A stretch of DNA of 48,757 nt from Leucobacter soli (lineage in GTDB: Bacteria; Actinomycetota; Actinomycetes; Actinomycetales; Microbacteriaceae), in assembly GCF_910593785.1 (NCBI RefSeq), contig NZ_CAJVAP010000023.1, forward strand, positions 1 through 48,757, written 5' to 3'. Under the pieces are notes generated by a model, which saw only the letters and a list, made by a program, of their open reading frames with translations, ran no database searches and was not told the origin of the DNA. The number at the start of each line of letters is the position of its first letter. Positions within the stretch are counted from its first letter, which is position 1. Of this stretch, positions 17,027 through 25,960 are shown in pieces. The position numbers were made by a program, and so were the translations under genes.

Positions 17027-17099
17027 GCCTCCGTAGCTCAGGGGATAGAGCGCCGGTTTCCGGTACCGTAGGTCGGGGGTTCGAATCCCTCCGGGGGCA
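17027..17099 (+). tRNA. tRNA-Arg (anticodon CCG)
   Basis: A 73-nt cloverleaf. Acceptor stem GCCTCCG pairs with CGGGGGC at 17092-17098; D-arm GCTC/GAGC; anticodon loop TTCCGGT with anticodon CCG reading CGG codons; T-arm GGGGG-TTCGAAT-CCCTC; discriminator base A. CCA is not encoded. The first pair of the anticodon stem is a C-U mismatch, the rest are paired, and I judge it functional. A hairpin terminator follows. No integrase or repeated 3' end is seen, so it is not used as an attachment site here. Confidence 0.95.
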
Positions 17100-17107
17100 C
17101 TCGTTCG

Positions 17108-17152
17108 AAGCGGGGTCGTCTGGTCAGAAATGGCCGGCCGGCCCCGCTTTTC
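17108..17152 (+). terminator. Rho-independent terminator after tRNA-Arg
   Basis: AAGCGGGG (17108-17115) pairs with CCCCGCTT (17142-17149), with an extra GGCCGGCC helix in the loop, followed by TTTTC. Confidence 0.7.
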
Positions 17153-17203
17153 ATTGGATCGGGGCCAGAGCCGGGGCCGGCAGTGTGCCGGCATTCTCCT
17201 GAA

Positions 17204-17218
17204 TGATAAGAATTATCG
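17204..17218. promoter_or_regulatory. Fur/Zur-family-like operator
   Basis: TGATAA-GAA-TTATCG is a 15-bp inverted repeat of the type bound by Fur-family metal regulators; actinobacterial Zur sites have the form TGATAA-N3-TTATCA, and this differs in one arm base. With flanking AAT it also matches the E. coli Fur core at 14 of 16. It sits in an unusually AT-rich patch 143 bp before the phosphatase gene at 17361 and is the best operator candidate there. Confidence 0.45.
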
Positions 17219-17360
17219 CTATCAAGATTCGAAGAATTTAACCTGCCCTTCCCATAGCGGCCATGTATTCGGGGTCGCGGCGCTACCTGAGTTCGGTGTG
17301 CTGGTTCGTGGCCGCTCGCAGTGCGGTCGATGCATGTGAACGCAGCGAACGAAGGAAGAC

Positions 17361-20321
17361 ATGACGAACGAAGTCCGTGCACCGTGGGCGACGCGCGGCG
17401 GGGCAACCCTCGCGCTCGCCGCTCTGCTCGGCGGAGCCCTGGTCGTACCCGTAACGGGTGCGGCTTCGGCAGCCGAAGTCGAGATCCCCACCACGCCGGT
17501 GATCAGCACCGGCACGACCTGGAAGTACCTCGACACCAACGTCGACCCCTCCGCCGGCGACGCCGATCGCAATAGCTGGGCCGCGCCCGGCTTCGACGAC
17601 AGCGCCTGGAAGCAGGCAGCGAGCGCCTTCGGGGTGAAGAACAACGCCCTCGGAGCAGTCGGCCCGTACACGCCGGTGACGAAGCTCGACCACTACATCG
17701 ACGGCACGTTCCAGCCCGCCATCCCCACCTACTTCTTCCGTACCACCTTCACGCTCGATACCGGCGTCGCCGACCAGCTCGAAGCGGCCGTCGGCAACAT
17801 CGTCTACGACGACGCGGTACGCATCTATGTCAACGGCGAGAAGGTCGCGAACTTCCGCGACGGTCGCGTCGACGACACCCTCGAGAGCAACCTGCAGTAC
17901 GCCGGTGAGAACGGCGGCAACCCGGTCGAGGGCAGCTTCACCGTGCCGGCCGACCTGCTGCGCGACGGCGCCAACACCGTCGCGGTCGCGCTGTACCAGG
18001 ATCGCGCCGCATCATCCGACGCCTACTTCGATGTCGACTCGCTCACGCTCACCCCGAAGGCCGACGACGAGGAGGAGCCCGGCGGCGACCCGACCGTCGT
18101 CGTCGCGGCGCCGACCCGCGTGATCCTCACCCCCACCAAGAACCCCGCGACCTCGCAGTCGTTCTCGTGGACCGCGGGCGACGTCTCGCACGAGATCGGC
18201 AAGGTCGAAATCGTGCCGGTCGCCGGCGGCGCGAGCCGCCTCGTCGACGCGACCGCCGTCGGCAAGGTGAACGGCAACCAGAACCAGCACTTCTCGGCGA
18301 CGATCGGCGGCCTCACGAAGGCGACCGCCTACAAGTACCGCGTCGGGCTGCCCGGCAGCTGGAGCGAGTGGTTCGAGTTCACCACTGCCGACCCGAAGAA
18401 GACGGACTTCCAGTTCGTCTACTACGGCGATGCCCAGATCGGCCTCGACACCACCTGGCCGGGCGTCGTGGCGCAGGCGGAGGCCAAGGCGCCCCGCTCG
18501 ATCGGCTCGGTGCACGCGGGCGACCTGATCGACACCGGCAGCAACGACACCCAGTGGCGCAACTGGTTCAAGGGCATGGAGCACTCGGCCACCAGCACGA
18601 ACGTGATGGCGGCCCCCGGCAACCACGAGTACTCGGGCGACAACCTGCTCAAGTCGTGGAAGGCGCACTTCGAGTACCCGCTGAACCAGCCCGACAACGA
18701 CTCGATCGGCGATCTCGCGAACCTCGCCGTGGGCGACACCGACGTGGCGCGCCAGTACGCCGCGTACTACGCCCACTGGGCCGAGTTCGCTGCCGAGACC
18801 GTCTACTACTCGGACTACCAGAACGTGCGGTTCATCACGCTGAACGCGACCCGCGACACGACCTTCCTGCGGCCGACCGTGCTGCCGAGCTGCTCCGGCG
18901 CCGACTGCCCGAGCACCAAGGTCGCCGATCTCTGGACGCAGTACCAGGCCGAGTGGCTCGACTACGTGCTGAAGAACAGCCCGTCGAAGTGGAACGTCGT
19001 CACCTTCCACCAGCCGGTCTACTCGACCTCGTCGGGCCGTGACGAGCCGGTGCTGCGCAAGTACTGGGTGCCGGTGTTCGAGGAGAACGACATCGATCTC
19101 GTGCTGATGGGCCACGATCACACCTACGCCCGCGGCTACAAGAACACGAGCAAGACCGAGACCACCGGCCTGACGAGCGGCCCGGTCTACGCGGTCTCGA
19201 ACTCTGGCGCGAAGCACTACAACCTCGCCACCGAGGCGAACAATGTGTGGACCAACAACGGCGCCACCCAGGTGCTCCGCGGCGAGTACGTCACCACCTA
19301 CCAGGTGGTCGACGTCAGCAAGGATCAGCTGGTCTACCGCTCCTACGTCGCCGAGAAGACCGGCAGCGCGAAGAGCTTCAAGGTCGTGCCCGAGACCGAG
19401 GGCGAGCGCCCGACGTACGCGGCTGCGACCGTGCCGGCCGTCGGCGAGCTGTTCGACGAGGTCACCGTGACCAAGTACGCGAGCGGGGCCAAGTACGTGA
19501 CCGAGCCCGGCGTGGAGATCCCGACCGGTGGCACCGGCGAGCCCGGCCCGGCAGGCCCTCCCGGCAAGGACGGCGCTGACGGCAAGGACGGCGCCGATGG
19601 CAAGGATGGTGCCGACGGTAAGGACGGCGCCGATGGTGAGGACGGCGCTGACGGTAAGGATGGCGCCGATGGCAAGGACGGTGCCGACGGTAAGGACGGG
19701 AAGGATGCGACCTGGTCGCCGATCGCGACCACGACGAGCCTGGCCATCAAGACGCAGCCCGGCCTGAAGCAGAGCCTGACCGCCACGGTGTCGAAGGGCA
19801 TCGCGGGCTCGGTGATCTTCGCCGATCGCGGTGAGTGGGTCGGCGCCGCTCGTGTGAACGCCGATACCGGCACCGCGAAGCTCACCCGCACCTTCTCGGC
19901 CGGCTCCCACTCCATCATCGCCTGGTTCGTCCCCGATAACGGTTGGTCGGCAGCCGGATCGTACTCGACCGCGGCGACGTTCAAGGCGGCGAAGCTGCAG
20001 AAGAGTGCGAGCGCCAAGGTGAAGGCGACGGCGCTCAAGGGCCGCAAGCTGAAGCTCACCGTGTCGCTCGCCGGCGCGACGGGCGTGAAGCCGGCCGCGC
20101 AGACGGCGACCGTCACCGTGCAGACCACTGGCGCGAAGCGCAGCTACACGGTGAAGCTCAAGAACGGCAGCGGCACGGTCAAACTGCCCAAGGTCGCCAA
20201 GTTCAAGGCCGGCAAGAAGGTCACGGTGCGGGTGTCCTTGCCCGGATCGAAGGCCTCGAGCGCCTCGACGGTCTACACGGTGAAGAAGACCGTGAAGACG
20301 GCGAAGGTGCGCCTGAAGTAG
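17361..20321 (+). CDS. Secreted purple-acid-phosphatase-like protein with collagen-like segment
   Basis: 986 residues, ATG 17361 with GAAGGAAG upstream. Layout: signal peptide (cleavage near residue 38); a galactose-binding-like beta domain (about 45-230) ; a Fn3-like PAP N-terminal domain (about 250-345); a metallophosphoesterase domain with YYGDAQ (about 356), HAGDLIDTG (about 386), GNHEY (about 420), TFHQP (about 548) and MGHDHTYARG (about 583), so all metal-ligand motifs are present; a collagen-like Gly-X-Y stretch (726-782); an Ig-like repeat domain; and a Lys-rich beta tail. PAPs hydrolyse phosphomonoesters with an Fe/Zn/Mn pair. No LPXTG or TM anchor is seen. It is monocistronic with a Fur/Zur-like box upstream and a terminator downstream. 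The substrate is unknown. Confidence 0.88.
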   Translation: MTNEVRAPWATRGGATLALAALLGGALVVPVTGAASAAEVEIPTTPVISTGTTWKYLDTNVDPSAGDADRNSWAAPGFDDSAWKQAASAFGVKNNALGAVGPYTPVTKLDHYIDGTFQPAIPTYFFRTTFTLDTGVADQLEAAVGNIVYDDAVRIYVNGEKVANFRDGRVDDTLESNLQYAGENGGNPVEGSFTVPADLLRDGANTVAVALYQDRAASSDAYFDVDSLTLTPKADDEEEPGGDPTVVVAAPTRVILTPTKNPATSQSFSWTAGDVSHEIGKVEIVPVAGGASRLVDATAVGKVNGNQNQHFSATIGGLTKATAYKYRVGLPGSWSEWFEFTTADPKKTDFQFVYYGDAQIGLDTTWPGVVAQAEAKAPRSIGSVHAGDLIDTGSNDTQWRNWFKGMEHSATSTNVMAAPGNHEYSGDNLLKSWKAHFEYPLNQPDNDSIGDLANLAVGDTDVARQYAAYYAHWAEFAAETVYYSDYQNVRFITLNATRDTTFLRPTVLPSCSGADCPSTKVADLWTQYQAEWLDYVLKNSPSKWNVVTFHQPVYSTSSGRDEPVLRKYWVPVFEENDIDLVLMGHDHTYARGYKNTSKTETTGLTSGPVYAVSNSGAKHYNLATEANNVWTNNGATQVLRGEYVTTYQVVDVSKDQLVYRSYVAEKTGSAKSFKVVPETEGERPTYAAATVPAVGELFDEVTVTKYASGAKYVTEPGVEIPTGGTGEPGPAGPPGKDGADGKDGADGKDGADGKDGADGEDGADGKDGADGKDGADGKDGKDATWSPIATTTSLAIKTQPGLKQSLTATVSKGIAGSVIFADRGEWVGAARVNADTGTAKLTRTFSAGSHSIIAWFVPDNGWSAAGSYSTAATFKAAKLQKSASAKVKATALKGRKLKLTVSLAGATGVKPAAQTATVTVQTTGAKRSYTVKLKNGSGTVKLPKVAKFKAGKKVTVRVSLPGSKASSASTVYTVKKTVKTAKVRLK
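19563..19706 (+). repeat. 8 x 18-bp collagen-encoding repeat
   Basis: Eight 18-bp units encode GKDGAD (seven copies, one with Glu for Lys) and a closing GKDGKD; three further Gly-X-Y triplets (GEPGPAGPP) precede from 19536. Synonymous differences between units show that the array is not brand new. Acid-base K/D pairs at X and Y are those that stabilise bacterial collagens lacking hydroxyproline. Confidence 0.9.
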
Positions 20322-20340
20322 GGGTTCGCCCGAGCAGGGA

Positions 20341-20376
20341 GGGGATCGCGTCTCGGCGCGGTCCCCTTCTCCCGTT
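20341..20376 (+). terminator. Terminator after the phosphatase gene
   Basis: GGGGATCGCG (20341-20350) pairs with CGCGGTCCCC (20357-20366) with one mismatch; a flanking AGGGA/TTCTCCC can lengthen the stem. A pyrimidine-rich TTCTCCCGTT follows. Confidence 0.55.
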
Positions 20377-20416
20377 CCGTTCCGCGGCCGGGGCGGCCCA
20401 CGCGCCTGCGGCTGAG

Positions 20417-20422
20417 TAGACT
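20417..20422 (+). promoter_or_regulatory. -10 element for leaderless argS
   Basis: TAGACT ends 8 nt before the GTG at 20431, so the transcript should begin at or next to the start codon. Confidence 0.5.
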
Positions 20423-20430
20423 TGACGCTC

Positions 20431-22104
20431 GTGACGCCTCAAGAACTCGCCGCCCAGCTCGCCCGGATCCTCACCGACATCATCGGTGCGCGCGCCGAGG
20501 TCGGGATCGCCGTGACTCCTGCGGACACCGCGGTCGAGCGGCCGAAGAACCGCGAGCACGGCGACTGGGCGTCGAACGCCGCGATGAAGTTCGCGAAGCG
20601 CATCGGCGCGAACCCTCGGGAGCTGGCGCAGGAGATCGCGGCGGCGGTCGCCGCAGTCGACGGGGTCGCCGCGGCCGAGGTCGCGGGCCCGGGCTTCATC
20701 AACATCACGCTCGACGCCGCGAGCGCGGGCGAGACGGCCCGCCGCGTCGTGGAACTCGGCGAGGCCTACGGCCGCAGCGACATGCTGGCGGGCCAGAACA
20801 TCAACATGGAGTTCGTGAGCGCGAACCCGACCGGTCCGCTGCACCTCGGCCATACGCGCTGGGCGGCGCTCGGCGATTCGATCTCGCGCGTGCTGCGCGC
20901 GGCCGGGGCCGCGGTCACCAACGAGTACTACATCAACGACGCCGGTGCGCAGATGGAGAAGTTCGGGCGCTCGGTGCTGGCCGCCGCGCTCGGCGAGCCC
21001 GCGCCCGAAGACGCCTACCCGGGCGAGTACATCCAGGAGCTGGGTCGCAAGGTGGTCGAGCAGGTACCGGGGCTCGCCGAGCTCGCGGCGAACGATCGCC
21101 CTGCCGCGCTCGCCGAGGCGCAGGAGGCGGCGTACCAGCAGCAGCTCGTCGAGATCAAGGATTCGCTCGAGCGCTTCAACGTGCATTTCGACGTGTTCTT
21201 CTCGGAGCGGACCCTGCACACGCCCGGCCCGGACGGCGAGGAGAGCCCCATCGCGGCTGCGATCGACCGTCTGCGGGCGCAGGGCCACGTGTTCGAGGCC
21301 GACGATGCGATCTGGGTGCGCACAACCGACTTCGGTGACGACAAGGATCGCGTCTTCACGCGCGGGAACGGCATCTTCACCTACTTCGCGGCCGATGCGG
21401 CCTACTACCTGTCGAAGCAGGATCGCGGCTTCGGCGAGAAGATCTACCTGCTCGGCGCCGACCACCACGGCTACATCGGGCGTCTCACGGCGATCGCGGG
21501 CGCCGCGGGAGACGACATCGAGACCGACATCACGGTGCTCATCGGCCAGCTCGTGAATCTGAACGGGGCCCGACTCTCGAAGCGCGCCGGGAACATCGTC
21601 GAGCTCGACGACCTGCTCGAGTGGCTCGGATCCGACGCGCTGCGCTACTGGCTGGCGCGCTATCCGGCCGACTCTCCGCTCGCCCTGGACGGTGAGAAGC
21701 TGCGCAGCCGGACCAACGACAACCCGGTCTTCTACGTGCAGTACGCGCACGCCCGCACCTGCGCGGTGGATCGCAACGCGGCCGCGGCGGGGATCGACCG
21801 CAGCGCCTTCGAACCCGGATCGCTGACGCACGAGACCGAGACCGAACTGCTCGGGAAGCTGCAGGAGTACCCGGGCATCGTGGCCGGTGCCGCCGAGCTG
21901 CGCGAGCCGCATCGGATCGCTCGCTATCTCGAGGAGCTCGCCGGTGCGTTCCACCGCTGGTACGACAACTGCCGGGTCATCCCGCTCGGCGACGAGCCGG
22001 TAACGGATCTGCACCGCACCCGACTGTGGCTGAACGACGCCGCCGGCCAGGTGATCCGGAACGGGCTCGACCTGCTGGGCGTCTCGGCGCCCGAGCGGCT
22101 GTGA
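20431..22104 (+). CDS. argS: Arginyl-tRNA synthetase
   Basis: Class I aminoacyl-tRNA synthetase for Arg. 557 residues from GTG 20431 (MTPQELAAQLARIL); a TTG at 20422 in frame would fall inside the -10. The HIGH motif is HLGH in NPTGPLHLGHTRWAALGDSI, and the KMSK equivalent is LSKRAG. N-terminal Add1-like domain (REHGDWASNAAMKFAK) and the C-terminal DALR anticodon domain (FHRWYDNCRV) are complete. The Arg tRNA gene is 3.3 kb upstream. Its stop overlaps the next gene. Confidence 0.97.
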   Translation: MTPQELAAQLARILTDIIGARAEVGIAVTPADTAVERPKNREHGDWASNAAMKFAKRIGANPRELAQEIAAAVAAVDGVAAAEVAGPGFINITLDAASAGETARRVVELGEAYGRSDMLAGQNINMEFVSANPTGPLHLGHTRWAALGDSISRVLRAAGAAVTNEYYINDAGAQMEKFGRSVLAAALGEPAPEDAYPGEYIQELGRKVVEQVPGLAELAANDRPAALAEAQEAAYQQQLVEIKDSLERFNVHFDVFFSERTLHTPGPDGEESPIAAAIDRLRAQGHVFEADDAIWVRTTDFGDDKDRVFTRGNGIFTYFAADAAYYLSKQDRGFGEKIYLLGADHHGYIGRLTAIAGAAGDDIETDITVLIGQLVNLNGARLSKRAGNIVELDDLLEWLGSDALRYWLARYPADSPLALDGEKLRSRTNDNPVFYVQYAHARTCAVDRNAAAAGIDRSAFEPGSLTHETETELLGKLQEYPGIVAGAAELREPHRIARYLEELAGAFHRWYDNCRVIPLGDEPVTDLHRTRLWLNDAAGQVIRNGLDLLGVSAPERL

Positions 22105-22973
22105 ACGGGATGCCGGGATCCAGCCGCACCGTACCCGACGTCGCCGCATCCGCCGATACCGTGCCGCTCCCGGACTCCATCCCGCCGCGCGACGATGACC
22201 GGCCCGAGGCGCTCGAGCCGCCGCGCCGTCGGCGCCGCTGGCTCCGGATCGCCGTCCCGGTCGTCGTGCTGCTGCTCGTCATCGGGGCGGCGGAGCTCGC
22301 CATCCGGCTGATCGTCCCGGGCATCGTCTCCTCCGTCGTGCGCGAGAACCTGAGCCTCAGCGAGGAGCACCCGGTGGAGGTGCGGCTCGGCGCCTTCGAG
22401 CTGCCCTCGGTGCTCACCGGCAGGCTGAGCACGGTCGAGGTCGAGGTCGACGACGCGCAACTGATCGACGGGCTCACGGGAACGGTGCGCCTGCGCGCCG
22501 ACTCCGTGCCCTTCGCGGTGAGCGAGGGCGAGATCCGCGGGGCGTCGGCCTCGCTGATGATCGGCAAGGACGAGCTGCCCGCAGCCATCGGCCTCTTCAC
22601 CGCCGGGGTCGCCGACGGCGGCGTCGTGAGCGGGGGCGAGCTCGTGGTCTCCCGCGAGGTCGCCCTGTTCGGCGCGGACGTCAGGCTCGAGGCGACGCTC
22701 GGGCTCTCGGTCGCGGACGGCGATGTGGTCATCGAGCCGCGCGCGGTCGGGGCCGCCGGCTTCGACCTCAGCGCGGATCGACTGCGCGAGCTCACGGGCG
22801 GCACTTTCGACGGCATGCTGAGCCCGCACGACGTGTGCGTGGCCGATCGCCTGCCGACCGGCCTGGAGCTCACCGGCATCGATCTGCTCAGCACCGGCGC
22901 GGCGCGGTTGACCGTCGCGGTCGCCCCCGACATCCTCTCGAATCCGGCGCAGCTGGAGACCGGCAGCTGCTGA
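22101..22973 (+). CDS. DUF2993/LmeA-like membrane-anchored protein
   Basis: 290 residues. A Pro/Asp/Arg-rich cytoplasmic tail is followed by one TM helix (IAVPVVVLLLVIGAAELAIRL) and an extracytoplasmic domain with the DUF2993 pattern LTGRLSTVEVEVDDAQL and GLTGTVRLRADSVPF. LmeA, a DUF2993 protein of mycobacteria, is needed for full lipomannan elongation, but the role of family members in this group is not shown. GTG 22101 overlaps the argS stop by 4 bases. Confidence 0.85.
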   Translation: MNGMPGSSRTVPDVAASADTVPLPDSIPPRDDDRPEALEPPRRRRRWLRIAVPVVVLLLVIGAAELAIRLIVPGIVSSVVRENLSLSEEHPVEVRLGAFELPSVLTGRLSTVEVEVDDAQLIDGLTGTVRLRADSVPFAVSEGEIRGASASLMIGKDELPAAIGLFTAGVADGGVVSGGELVVSREVALFGADVRLEATLGLSVADGDVVIEPRAVGAAGFDLSADRLRELTGGTFDGMLSPHDVCVADRLPTGLELTGIDLLSTGAARLTVAVAPDILSNPAQLETGSC

Positions 22974-23065
22974 ACCGCGCGCTCGATACCGGCGGTCGTA
23001 CGAGCCCCGTGCCGAGCCGCCGATCGCTCACCGCACCATGTTCCCGCGACGGCACGGCGACTGGC

Positions 23066-23071
23066 TAAACT
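23066..23071 (+). promoter_or_regulatory. -10 element for lysA-hom-thrB
   Basis: TAAACT at 23066-23071 would give a 5' leader of about 125 nt before the lysA ATG. The leader is GC-rich with short inverted stretches; no known riboswitch (such as the lysine class) was recognised. Confidence 0.4.
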
Positions 23072-23204
23072 GGTCGAGTCCGTTCCGAGAGCCGGTCTCT
23101 CCGTTCGCCGGCTTCAGGGGCCAATCCGGGTCCGCTCGCCGCAGGCCGCCGATGCGCGGCCGAGCGAGTGCCGCGGACGCCGAACCGACCAGCCAGGAGC
23201 AACG

Positions 23205-24653
23205 ATGAGCGCCGTGCCCAGCGACCTCAACGCGATCGATCCCCGTGTCTTCCCCGCGACCGCGCGCCGCGGCCGCGACTGCGGCATCCTGAAGATCGGC
23301 GAGATCCGTGCGACCGATCTGGTCGAGCGCTTCGGCTCGCCGCTCTACGTCGTGGACGAGGACGTCGCGCGGCAGCGCGCGCGGAGCACCCGGGAGGCGC
23401 TGCAGCGCGAGTTCGCCCGCGTCGGCGCGGAGGCGACGGTCTACTACGCGGGCAAGGCGTTCCTCTGCGTCGAGACGGCCCGCTGGATGGCCGACGAGGG
23501 GCTGAACCTCGACGTGGCCAGCGGGGGAGAGCTCGCGGTCGTGCTCGCAGCCGGCGTCGAACCCGGCCGGATCGGCTTCCACGGGAACAACAAGTCCGAG
23601 GCGGAGATCGCGCGCGCCGTCGACGCGGGTGTCGGGACGATCGTCCTCGACAGCGAGCAGGAGATCGACCGGGTCGCGGCCGCGGCCGCGGCTGCGGGTG
23701 TGCGTCAGCGCGTGCGGCTACGCGTCAACAGCGGCGTCCACGCCTCGACCCACGACTACCTCGCCACGTCGCACGAGGACCAGAAGTTCGGCCTGCCGCT
23801 CGAGCGCACCGTCGAACTCGGGACGCGGATCGCGGCGCACGGGAGCCTCGAGCTGCTGGGGCTGCACTGCCATATCGGCTCGCAGATCTTCGCCACCGAC
23901 GGTTTCCGCGAGTCGGCCAGGCGCCTGCTCGGGGTCTACCGCGAACTCGGAGAGGCCGTGGGCGCGCCGATCCCGGAGCTCAACCTCGGCGGCGGATACG
24001 GCATCGCCTACACCTCGGCGGATGTCGATCAGGTGCCCGCCATCGAGGGGATCGCCCGCGAACTCGCCGACATCGTCGCCGAGACCTGCGTCGAGGCCGG
24101 GATCGCGATCCCCCGGCTCGCGTTCGAGCCGGGGCGCCTCATCATCGGCCCCGCCGGCGTGACGCTCTACACCGTCGGCACCACGAAGGCGGTGCGGCTC
24201 TCCGGCAGCGACGCGGGCGGCGATCCGGCCGACCTCGGCTACGCGGAGCGCCTCTACGTGAGCGTCGACGGCGGCATGGGCGACAACCCGCGGCCGGCGC
24301 TCTACGGGGCGGACTACCAGGTGCGGCTCGCGAACCGCCGCTCGGCGGCGGATCCGGCGCTCGTCCGCGTGGTGGGGCGGCACTGCGAATCCGGTGACAT
24401 CGTCGTGAACCGCGACGTCCTGCCCGGTGACGTGGCGCCCGGCGACCTGCTCGCGGTAGCGGCGACCGGCGCCTACTGCTGGTCGCTCTCCAGCAACTAC
24501 AATTACGTGCCGCGGCCCCCGGTGGTCGCGATCCGGGATGGTGAGGCTCGCACGATCGTCCGCGGCGAGACCGAGGACGATCTGCTCGCCCGCAGCGTCA
24601 TCCCGGAACGATCATCGAACACGACGGACCACACGAACGGAGAAACCAAGTGA
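23205..24653 (+). CDS. lysA: Diaminopimelate decarboxylase
   Basis: Last step of lysine synthesis, decarboxylating meso-DAP with PLP. 482 residues. PLP lysine K84 in YYAGKAF; GLHCHIGSQIF; LNLGGGYGIAYT; EPGRLIIG; CESGDIV; and the tail motif AYCWSLSSNYN that forms the substrate pocket. ATG 23205 has AGGAGC upstream. Its stop overlaps the hom start. Confidence 0.97.
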   Translation: MSAVPSDLNAIDPRVFPATARRGRDCGILKIGEIRATDLVERFGSPLYVVDEDVARQRARSTREALQREFARVGAEATVYYAGKAFLCVETARWMADEGLNLDVASGGELAVVLAAGVEPGRIGFHGNNKSEAEIARAVDAGVGTIVLDSEQEIDRVAAAAAAAGVRQRVRLRVNSGVHASTHDYLATSHEDQKFGLPLERTVELGTRIAAHGSLELLGLHCHIGSQIFATDGFRESARRLLGVYRELGEAVGAPIPELNLGGGYGIAYTSADVDQVPAIEGIARELADIVAETCVEAGIAIPRLAFEPGRLIIGPAGVTLYTVGTTKAVRLSGSDAGGDPADLGYAERLYVSVDGGMGDNPRPALYGADYQVRLANRRSAADPALVRVVGRHCESGDIVVNRDVLPGDVAPGDLLAVAATGAYCWSLSSNYNYVPRPPVVAIRDGEARTIVRGETEDDLLARSVIPERSSNTTDHTNGETK

Positions 24654-25960
24654 ACGGCTACCGAGATCTGCGCGTCGCGCTGCTCGGCTGCGGGTCGGTC
24701 GGCGCCCAGGTGGCCCGGCTCCTGCTCGAGCAGGGGGACGAACTCGCCGCCCGCGTCGGAGCGCGGCTGCACCTGACCGGTATCGCGGTGCGCGATCTCG
24801 ACGCGCCCAGAGACGTCGACCTCCCGCGCGAGCTCTTCACGACGGACGCGGAGCAGCTCGTGCTCGGCGCCGACATCGTGGTCGAGCTCATGGGCGGCAT
24901 CGAGACCGCGCGGGAGCTGATCCTGCGCGCCCTCGAGAGCGGCGCCGACGTGGTCACCGCCAACAAGGCGCTGATCGCCGAGCACGGCCCGGAGCTGGCG
25001 GACGCCGCCGAGCAGGTCGGTGCGCAGCTCTCCTACGAGGCCGCTGTCGCCGGAGCGATCCCGATCATCCGGCCGCTGCGCGAGAGCCTCGCCGGCGATC
25101 ACATCACCCGCGTGCTCGGGATCGTGAACGGGTCGACGAACTACATCCTCGACCGCATGGACCGCTTCGGAGACAGCGCCGAGGATGCGATGCGCGTCGC
25201 GAGCGAACTCGGATATCTTGAGGCGGATCCGACCCTCGACGTCGAGGGCTACGACGCCGCGCAGAAGGCGACGATCCTCGCGAGCATCGCGTTCCACACC
25301 GTGGTCCCCGTCGACGCCGTGTACCGGGAGGGCATCAGCGGAGTGACCTCGGCCCAGATCGAGGCCGCGAGGCATGCGGGCTACGTCATCAAACTGCTCG
25401 CGATCGCCGAACGCCTCACCGCAGCGGATGGGACCACGGGCGTCTCCGCACGCGTCTACCCGGCGCTGATCAGCCGCGACCATCCGCTGGCCGCGGTCCA
25501 CGGCGGGAAGAACGCGGTCTTCGTCGAGGCCGAGGCCGCCGGCGAGCTGATGTTCTACGGCGCGGGCGCCGGTGGCGTCGAGACCGCCTCGGCTGTGCTC
25601 GGCGACCTCGTCTCGGCAGCGCGACGCCACGTCATCGGCGGCCCCGGGATCCCCGGATCCTCGCATGCCGACCTCTGCGTCCTGCCCATCGGCGAGGTGA
25701 GCACCAGCTACCAGATCATGCTCGAGGTACGGGATCTGCCCGGCGTGCTCGCGGAGATCGCGGGCCTGCTCGCAGAGCACGGCGTCTCCGCGGCGAGCGT
25801 CGAGCAGACGGTCGCCGACGGTGCCGAGGGAACCGCGACCCTCGTGATCGGTACTCACATCTCCCGTGAGGCGGATCTCGCCGCCACCGTCGATGCGCTG
25901 CGCGGGAGCGCCGTGGTGACCGCGGTCACCAGCGTGCTCCGACTGGAGGGCGGCGCATGA
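24650..25960 (+). CDS. hom: Homoserine dehydrogenase
   Basis: Reduces aspartate-semialdehyde to homoserine, at the branch to Thr/Met/Ile. 436 residues. Dinucleotide motif GCGSVG (13-18), TANKALIAEHG, the family pattern GIVNGSTNYILDRM, and DVEGYDAAQKATILA with the catalytic lysine. A C-terminal ACT domain (about 350-430, YQIMLEVRDLPGVLAEIAGL) is of the kind that allows feedback inhibition by threonine. GTG start overlaps lysA by 4 bases; its stop overlaps thrB. Confidence 0.97.
   Translation: MNGYRDLRVALLGCGSVGAQVARLLLEQGDELAARVGARLHLTGIAVRDLDAPRDVDLPRELFTTDAEQLVLGADIVVELMGGIETARELILRALESGADVVTANKALIAEHGPELADAAEQVGAQLSYEAAVAGAIPIIRPLRESLAGDHITRVLGIVNGSTNYILDRMDRFGDSAEDAMRVASELGYLEADPTLDVEGYDAAQKATILASIAFHTVVPVDAVYREGISGVTSAQIEAARHAGYVIKLLAIAERLTAADGTTGVSARVYPALISRDHPLAAVHGGKNAVFVEAEAAGELMFYGAGAGGVETASAVLGDLVSAARRHVIGGPGIPGSSHADLCVLPIGEVSTSYQIMLEVRDLPGVLAEIAGLLAEHGVSAASVEQTVADGAEGTATLVIGTHISREADLAATVDALRGSAVVTAVTSVLRLEGGA

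Noticed and set aside
17027..17160. tRNA-Arg as an integration (att) site
   Set aside because: No integrase gene, no second copy of the tRNA 3' end and no foreign genes follow.
16877..17194. Minus-strand open frame over the tRNA, giving a GGIRTPDLRYRKPALYPLSYG-like peptide
   Set aside because: This is the well-known false peptide produced by translating a tRNA gene backwards.
19563..19706. CRISPR-like regular repeat
   Set aside because: 18-bp direct units without spacers, in frame and coding Gly-X-Y.
23072..23204. Lysine riboswitch before lysA
   Set aside because: The leader is too short (about 125 nt) and lacks the conserved L-box core; no other riboswitch class was recognised.
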